Shown piece after piece: positions 58,980 through 64,000 of a stretch of DNA of 64,000 nucleotides; position 1 is the first letter of the stretch; the number at the start of each line of letters is the position of its first letter. The translations under genes were made by a program, and so were the position numbers. Source of the DNA: Leptasterias polaris (Eukaryota > Echinodermata > Asteroidea > Forcipulatida > Asteriidae); assembly GCA_037783415.1 (NCBI GenBank), contig JAZGTN010000058.1:4128001-4192000 (forward strand), read 5' to 3'. The notes under the pieces were generated by a model that was given only the letters and a program-made list of their open reading frames with translations, made no database searches and was not told the DNA's origin.

Positions 58980-60040
58980 CACCATAGATTTACTATAGTA
59001 AAACTGTACTTTTACTAAGTACATAAAGTTTTACTGTAGTAAGTAAAGTACAAGTAAAGTTTTCCCTAAAGTAAAAACCCAAGTCAAACTATAGTGAATC
59101 TGCAGTATTTTTGAAGTAATACTATAGTATTTCTATTCTTAGTTTACTGTAGATTCACTTTAACTTTACTGCAATAAAAACTGCAGTAATACTGCAGTAT
59201 CCTTGTAGTAAAACAATGGTAATTTGTTTGATAATACTATAACTTTACTGCAATAAAAACTGCATAAAAACCAAAGTCAAACTATAGTGAATCTGCAGTA
59301 TTTTTGAAATAATACTATAGTATTTCTATTTTGGTTTACTGTAGATTCACTTTAACTTTACTGCAATAAAAACTGCAGTAATACTGCAGTATCCTTGTAG
59401 TAAAACAATGGTAATTTGTTTGATAATACTATAACTTTACTGCAATAAAAACTGCATAAAAACCCAAGTCAAACTATAGTGAATCTGCAGTATTTTTGAA
59501 GTAATACTATAGTATTTCTATTCTTGGTTTACTGTAGATTCACTTTAACTTTACTGCAATAAAAACTGCAGTAATACTGCAGTATCCTAGTAGTAAAACA
59601 ATGGTAATTTATTTGATAATACTATAACTTTACTGCAATAAAAACTGCATAAAAACCCAAGTCAAACTATAGTGAATCTGCAGTATTTTTGAAGTAATAC
59701 TATAGTATTTATATTCTTAGTTTACTGTAGATTCACTTTAACTTTACTGCAATAAAAACGGCAGTATCCTTGTAGTAAAACAATGGTAATTTGTTTGATA
59801 ATACTATAACTTTACTGCAATAAGAACTGCATAAAAACCCAAGTCAAACTATAGTGACTCTGCAGTATTTTTGAAGTAATACTATAGTAAGTTCTATTCT
59901 TAGTTTACTGTAGATTCACTTTAACTTTACTGCAGTATCCTTACAGTAAAACAATGGTAATTTGTTTGTTAATATTATAACTTTACCCTACTGCATAACA
60001 ACTGCATAAAAACCCAGGTCAAACTATAGGAGGTATGCAT
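58980..60040. repeat. ~193-bp satellite rich in TACTGCAGTA
   Basis: The word AAGTCAAACTATAGTGAATC starts at 59081, 59274, 59466, 59659 and 59841 (193, 192, 193, 182); a last variant is near 60016. Inside each unit AGTGAATCTGCAGTA is roughly mirrored by TACTGTAGATTCACT, so every unit has a long internal inverted repeat. Confidence 0.9.
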
Positions 60041-60556
60041 ACTATGAGTAAAAGAAAAAATTATCTGAAAAATTATTGGACACATGGTATGGTAGTATGC
60101 AGTCACTGCATATTCAAAGCAGTAAAAGGACTGCGCAAGTTTATTTAACACAAAGATAGCATAAGGCTGCCGCTTGGTGGCGCTATACGATCTTTGATTA
60201 AGACCAGCACTGGCACCCTGACTTAGCGTATGTAAATTGAACACCTATGTGGTTAGAGCCCCTTCTCTTCCACAATGAGTCATCAGTTTGAAATGATGAC
60301 TGAACACTTTTTTTTACAACCGACGTTTGCTGATGATGTAGTCTGACTTGTTGATGTTTTAGTGTAAATGATTAAAGCTTCCCATTTTTAAGTAGGATTA
60401 GGAGGTTTTTGAGGGCAATTTAATTTCAACAACTGATAGTGTGAAACTGAAGAACAAGAGAAAGAATCATCGGTGATCAGCATCACACTCCATCAGATCG
60501 TTGCCACGTTTTTGTGCTTGCCTCGTGTTGTGTGATCAGAACTAAAATAGCAAGAT
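60041..60556. other. Non-repetitive stretch before a candidate short transcript
   Basis: Non-repetitive, with no coding potential found. Confidence 0.3.
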
Positions 60557-61468
60557 ATGGTAAGTGTTTTGTTTAAAACGTTATTTTAAGTATAATTTTC
60601 TTGTAACAATGTACGTGAACAAGTACTTTTGGTATGTCAGGTTGGTGCATGTAATGTGGTTGGCCATGTAGTTAATAATACTACTATAGTATTATGTACT
60701 AAACTTGCATGGGATATAGGCCTATACATTGAGATTGTCATGTAATTGATAGTAAGTAAATCATACTCAGGTGTGAGTTTGGTCCAAAGTTTGGCTATCC
60801 TAATTTTGATACAGGTCAACTCGTGGTTGTACCCAAGTTATTTTTTACCTACTAGTAGTACCTAGTAGGAAGACCCAGTAACTGGGGGCGCTGTTATTTT
60901 AAAACCGCCGACGTGGCTTCTCGATATATCAAACATGTCAAAGATGCAAAATCAGACAGACATTGTTGTACTCACAAATTGATAAATTTTAAGTCAACGA
61001 TCGGTGAAACCCCATCCATCACAATCCACGTCTAAGAACGCTCTCGTAATTAAACCGGTGCCCTGCTTACTGTGTAGAGGCGGTGCATCAGTAGCCGGGT
61101 CTAACTTGTACCCATTTCAAATCGTACCCAGGTTAACCACCAGCGTACCCAAGTCAATTCATTTGTAACCTATTCGTCTAAAACCCCTTTAACTGATTAG
61201 CGCACAATTTATAAATGCCATATTTGTAACTGGGTGTTTAATTTAAAATTAATTATATTCAATAACTTCATGGTCAAGGCTTGGCACTGATAAGTTTTGC
61301 TGCCATGTCTGTACCATCGCAGACCACAGAGTTGTGTAAACCATATAGTTTTGGCAAATGTTTAAATTTTTCTTACAAATATTTGTCCTATTTCTTCCTT
61401 TACAGTTCGTTGTGCTTCCCTCTCTGAGGAATGTGACTAAATCATCATCACCATCAACAGAAGCCTAG
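60557..61468 (+). CDS. Weak candidate short spliced ORF
   Basis: An ATG (60557-60559) is followed at once by a GTAAGT donor; a TTCCTTTACAG acceptor precedes 61406. Joining them gives a 21-residue peptide ending TAG 61466-61468 (it begins MFVVLPSLRNV). A 62-codon frame starts two bases later at 61471. This could be an upstream frame, a small peptide gene or chance. No conservation evidence. Confidence 0.2.
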
Positions 61469-61779
61469 CAATGGAGCATGGTGGCATTTCTCACAAGACC
61501 AGCATTGGGTTCGGGCTACTTACCCAAGATAAACATTCCAAAAAGAGATTAATCCTTTGGTGTTGCAACTTCCACGACTTACTGTCCTCTTCAATCACCA
61601 TAATAATCAAACTTGTTTTTCCTAAGTTTAAAACTGCAGTACAATTGCCCTTAATTTAACATATTTTTTTCATAGTATTACTACAAAATTGTTTTTTGAA
61701 TTGCATGTTTAAACAGAAGTGTTGCTGTAATTACATGTAACATGCAGGTTTGCTATAGGCCTTCATGCTGTATTGATTT

Positions 61780-62323
61780 CTTTGTACTTTTAGTACAAAT
61801 ACTGCAATACTACTGTAATAAAGATGAAGTAACAATGGGTTGTTTCAAAGTAAAAATATGTTAAAACTACCGTAACAGTGTTGTTTTACTGTAGTAACAC
61901 TGCAGTAACACTGCAATAATGCCATAGTTAAGATGAAGTAACGGTGGGTTATTTTGAGGTTAAACAGTGGTAAAACTACAGTAATTACTTAGTTTTACTG
62001 CAGTAAACACTGCCGAAATACTTCAATAAAAATGTAGTAAAGATGAAGTAATAGTGGGTTATTTTGAGGTAAAAATATGCTGAAACTACAGTAACCGTAA
62101 CGTTTTACTGCAGTTTTACTGCAGTTAAGACTGCAGTAAAACTACAATAAAACTATAGTAATTGTGTGGTAAGAATGGGTGATTTTGAGGTACAAAAATG
62201 CTAAAACTACAGTAACAGTTTAGTTTTACTGCAGTTAAGACTGCATTAAAACTACAATAAAACTATAGTAAATGTGTGGTAAGAATGGGTTATTTTGAAG
62301 TATAACTAAGTTAAAACTACAGT
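61780..62323. repeat. ~110-bp satellite, left part
   Basis: GATGAAGTAA recurs near 61823, 61932 and 62042, then the related TGTGTGGTAAGAATGGGT at 62165 and 62274, a period of 109-118. It is rich in ACTGCAGT and ACTACAGT words, like the 193-bp satellite, but is a different unit. Confidence 0.85.
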
Positions 62324-62350
62324 CCGTATTTTCTTGCGGACAAGACGCGT
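62324..62350 (+). repeat. Left terminal repeat of Tigger-like element
   Basis: 17 bases match perfectly, then the similarity decays to about 27. Confidence 0.75.
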
Positions 62351-63757
62351 CTTATCTGACTTTTTTGACCCCAACAATATTGGTGCGTCTTATCTTTCGA
62401 TGCGCCTTGTCTGCTGACGATTGATTTTTTTTTGATGATCACTGCGTAAAATAATACCTTTATTTTGTCCAGTTCAAATCAACGGTCTTTGTGTGAAGAA
62501 TCCTTACTCAATAATGCCGTCAAACAAGGCTCAACTATCCAGACACTGAGACCGTATTTTCGTTTCAACAATCATGCCGCAATCCCCCAGACTGTCCTTT
62601 CATTCCAACAATGCCGCAACTTGTTCATCCCCCATGACCGTGCTTTCATTCCAACAATGCCGCAATGTGTTGGTACTTTCGGTCCAACAGACGTCGGCGT
62701 CGTACAAACGTTTTTCTGTGTGGCCGCGTATTCGTTCCGAAAATGCTGCAATCAGATTTACTGTCAATGCTGTTGTACAAACGGCATTCACCCAACCTCT
62801 ATTGTGTGGTGAACTTTGAGGGTTTTTATTGTACAGAATATCTCCGAAGTGTGCTTGACGTACTATTATGGCTTGACGTACTATTTAAGGATGGGATAAT
62901 TAAGTACCAATGTTTGTTGGCCAACCTATACGAATTGCACTTTCGTTTGTTTCATTAAACGTTCAAATATTCATTTTTTAATTGCCTCTTTTTAGTCAAA
63001 TAAAAAAAATTATCCTTGAAAACAAGGTAATGACCCTTGAAAACAAAACTAACATTATTTAAGAAGAGGATAGATGTTTTAAACAAATATCTTATGAACG
63101 AGATTATAAGTTTGAAATAAATAAAAAGAACTTTAAAACAAAATCTTATGAACGAGATTAACAAATTAAAGGTTTGAAATAATGGAAAAGAATTTTATAT
63201 ACAAAAAGAAACACATTACAAAAACTTAAACAAATATATATAATGAAACATTTTGTTACGTCTTCCCGGGTGTGGGGATTATTTGCGTAAGGTATATATA
63301 AAGGCGACGCTAGTGTGGTATTAGTCACCGGTAGAGGGCGCAACATCTACTGGCTCGGAGGGACTTAGACTGGTAACCTGTCTTTATCAGCAAGGATCCT
63401 CATTGTGGGACGTCGGATGTTCATGCTAGGAGGGCCTGGGTTCGTGTTGCAATATCTTCAGACAGTGCGTGGACCATTGTTTCTGGCCGCTGATTGGGCC
63501 GGACTTCATATTATTAACAATGCGCAGCGTTGGCTGAATGGATGGACGAAGGTCGGTATCAATTTACGTTGGTCTTTTCTGCATGGCTCTACACGCCCAT
63601 GTGGTTACGGTTTCATTCATGCTTCGAATAGTGTGAACGCTCCAAAAGGCAACAAAATGACGTCTTTGTGTCAATGTACCGACACCGGGTGGCGCCTGGT
63701 GTTCTTCTGTGTGCTGTTAAACATGGGGTCATTTTAGGGTCCTGCGTCTTGTCCGCC

Positions 63758-63784
63758 GAGCGCCTTATCCGCAAGAAAATACGG
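63758..63784 (-). repeat. Right terminal repeat of Tigger-like element
   Basis: Complement of the left repeat, directly followed by TAATCG, where the satellite resumes. Confidence 0.75.
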
Positions 63785-64000
63785 TAATCGTAAAGTTTTA
63801 CAGCTGTAATACTAAAATAATACTACAATAAAAATGTAGTAAAGATGAAGTAAGAGTGGGTGATTTTGAGGTAAAAGTATGCTAAAACTGCAGTAACAGT
63901 TTAGTTTTACTGCAGTTAAGACTGCAGTAAAACTACAATAAAACTACAATAAAACTATAGTAATTGTGTGGTAAGAATGGGTGATTTTGAGGTAAAATAA
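63785..64000. repeat. ~110-bp satellite, right part (continues beyond window)
   Basis: Same units as 61780-62323 (GATGAAGTAAGAGTGGGTG, TTTTGAGGTAAAA, CAGTAACAGTTTAGTTTTAC), showing that the element above landed inside an existing satellite. Confidence 0.85.

Larger units (their letters stand above)
62324..63784. mobile_element. Tigger/pogo-like non-autonomous element (1.46 kb)
   Basis: The left end CCGTATTTTCTTGCGGA (62324-62340) is perfectly mirrored at 63768-63784, and similarity continues inward with few mismatches (about 27 bp). CCGTATTTTC...AAGRCGC ends are like those I know from Tigger/pogo-type elements, as is the GCGTCTTATC word inside. No transposase frame is present; internal frames are short. 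A target duplication is not clear. Confidence 0.7.

Noticed and set aside
62465..62819. Two overlapping frames of 81-115 residues
   Set aside because: Arise from short repeated phrases (TTTCATTCCAACAATGCCGC) within a non-autonomous element.
63405..63737. 110-residue frame inside the Tigger-like element
   Set aside because: No transposase motif, low-complexity surroundings and no splice context.

Overview
The window is eukaryotic nuclear DNA: AT-rich, with spliced genes (GT/AG introns), metazoan-type transposons and long tandem repeats. I see no bacterial operon, tRNA or rRNA gene. Repeats at 53.0, 55.7 and 39.8 kb (ends like AAGGCACTGGACAC with TTAA targets) look like short inverted-repeat elements I associate with sea-star genomes. 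An echinoderm, probably an asteroid, is my best guess, but it rests on memory and was not checked. Almost everything here is repeat or mobile DNA.

1-31 kb is one head-to-tail array of ten 2.6-4.1 kb modules, the first cut by the window edge. Each module contains a CRE-like palindrome, ~300-bp sub-repeats, a ~130-bp minisatellite, and a 3' end made of a short hairpin followed by CTAG and then T. The 5' junctions carry an AGCTGTTCC hairpin and an (ATT)n run. This resembles the ends of non-autonomous Helitron/Helentron elements, and the array could be a rolling-circle concatemer. One module pair (1609-4777 and 16222-19391) is nearly identical, and the similarity stops at the CTAG junctions.

31-34.3 kb holds a diverged relative of the array, a piggyBac-like relic (terminal repeat next to TTAA, start of a transposase-like reading frame), and TTAA-flanked MITEs placed end to end. 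A Ty3/gypsy retrotransposon of CsRn1 type (34345-39789, minus strand) interrupts the last MITE. Its LTRs, primer site, polypurine tract, gag, protease, RT, RNase H and integrase are recognisable, but it carries frameshifts and one in-frame stop. A 5'-truncated LINE/SINE tail sits in its right LTR.

41-44.7 kb carries a truncated Mag/SURL-type retroelement and a frameshifted pseudogene with a DUF7869-like, transposase-related domain. 45-48.2 kb has palindromic minisatellites (GGGATCCC words; GCATGCTAT words) and a small two-exon coding segment.

The most interesting object is 48480-58487. A perfect 31-bp inverted repeat encloses a six-exon gene on the plus strand whose splice phases agree at all five junctions, predicting an intact protein of about 1269 residues. 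It has a possible RNase H-like (D/D/E) region, a BRCT-like domain and a KKKRV nuclear-localisation-like segment. I do not recognise the family. It looks like a ~10-kb DNA transposon of a type I cannot name, with MITEs and a hairpin minisatellite inside its introns.

58.9-64 kb has two TACTGCAGTA-rich satellites (about 193-bp and about 110-bp periods). The second is split by a 1.46-kb non-autonomous element with Tigger/pogo-like terminal repeats. A weak candidate short spliced transcript lies between them.
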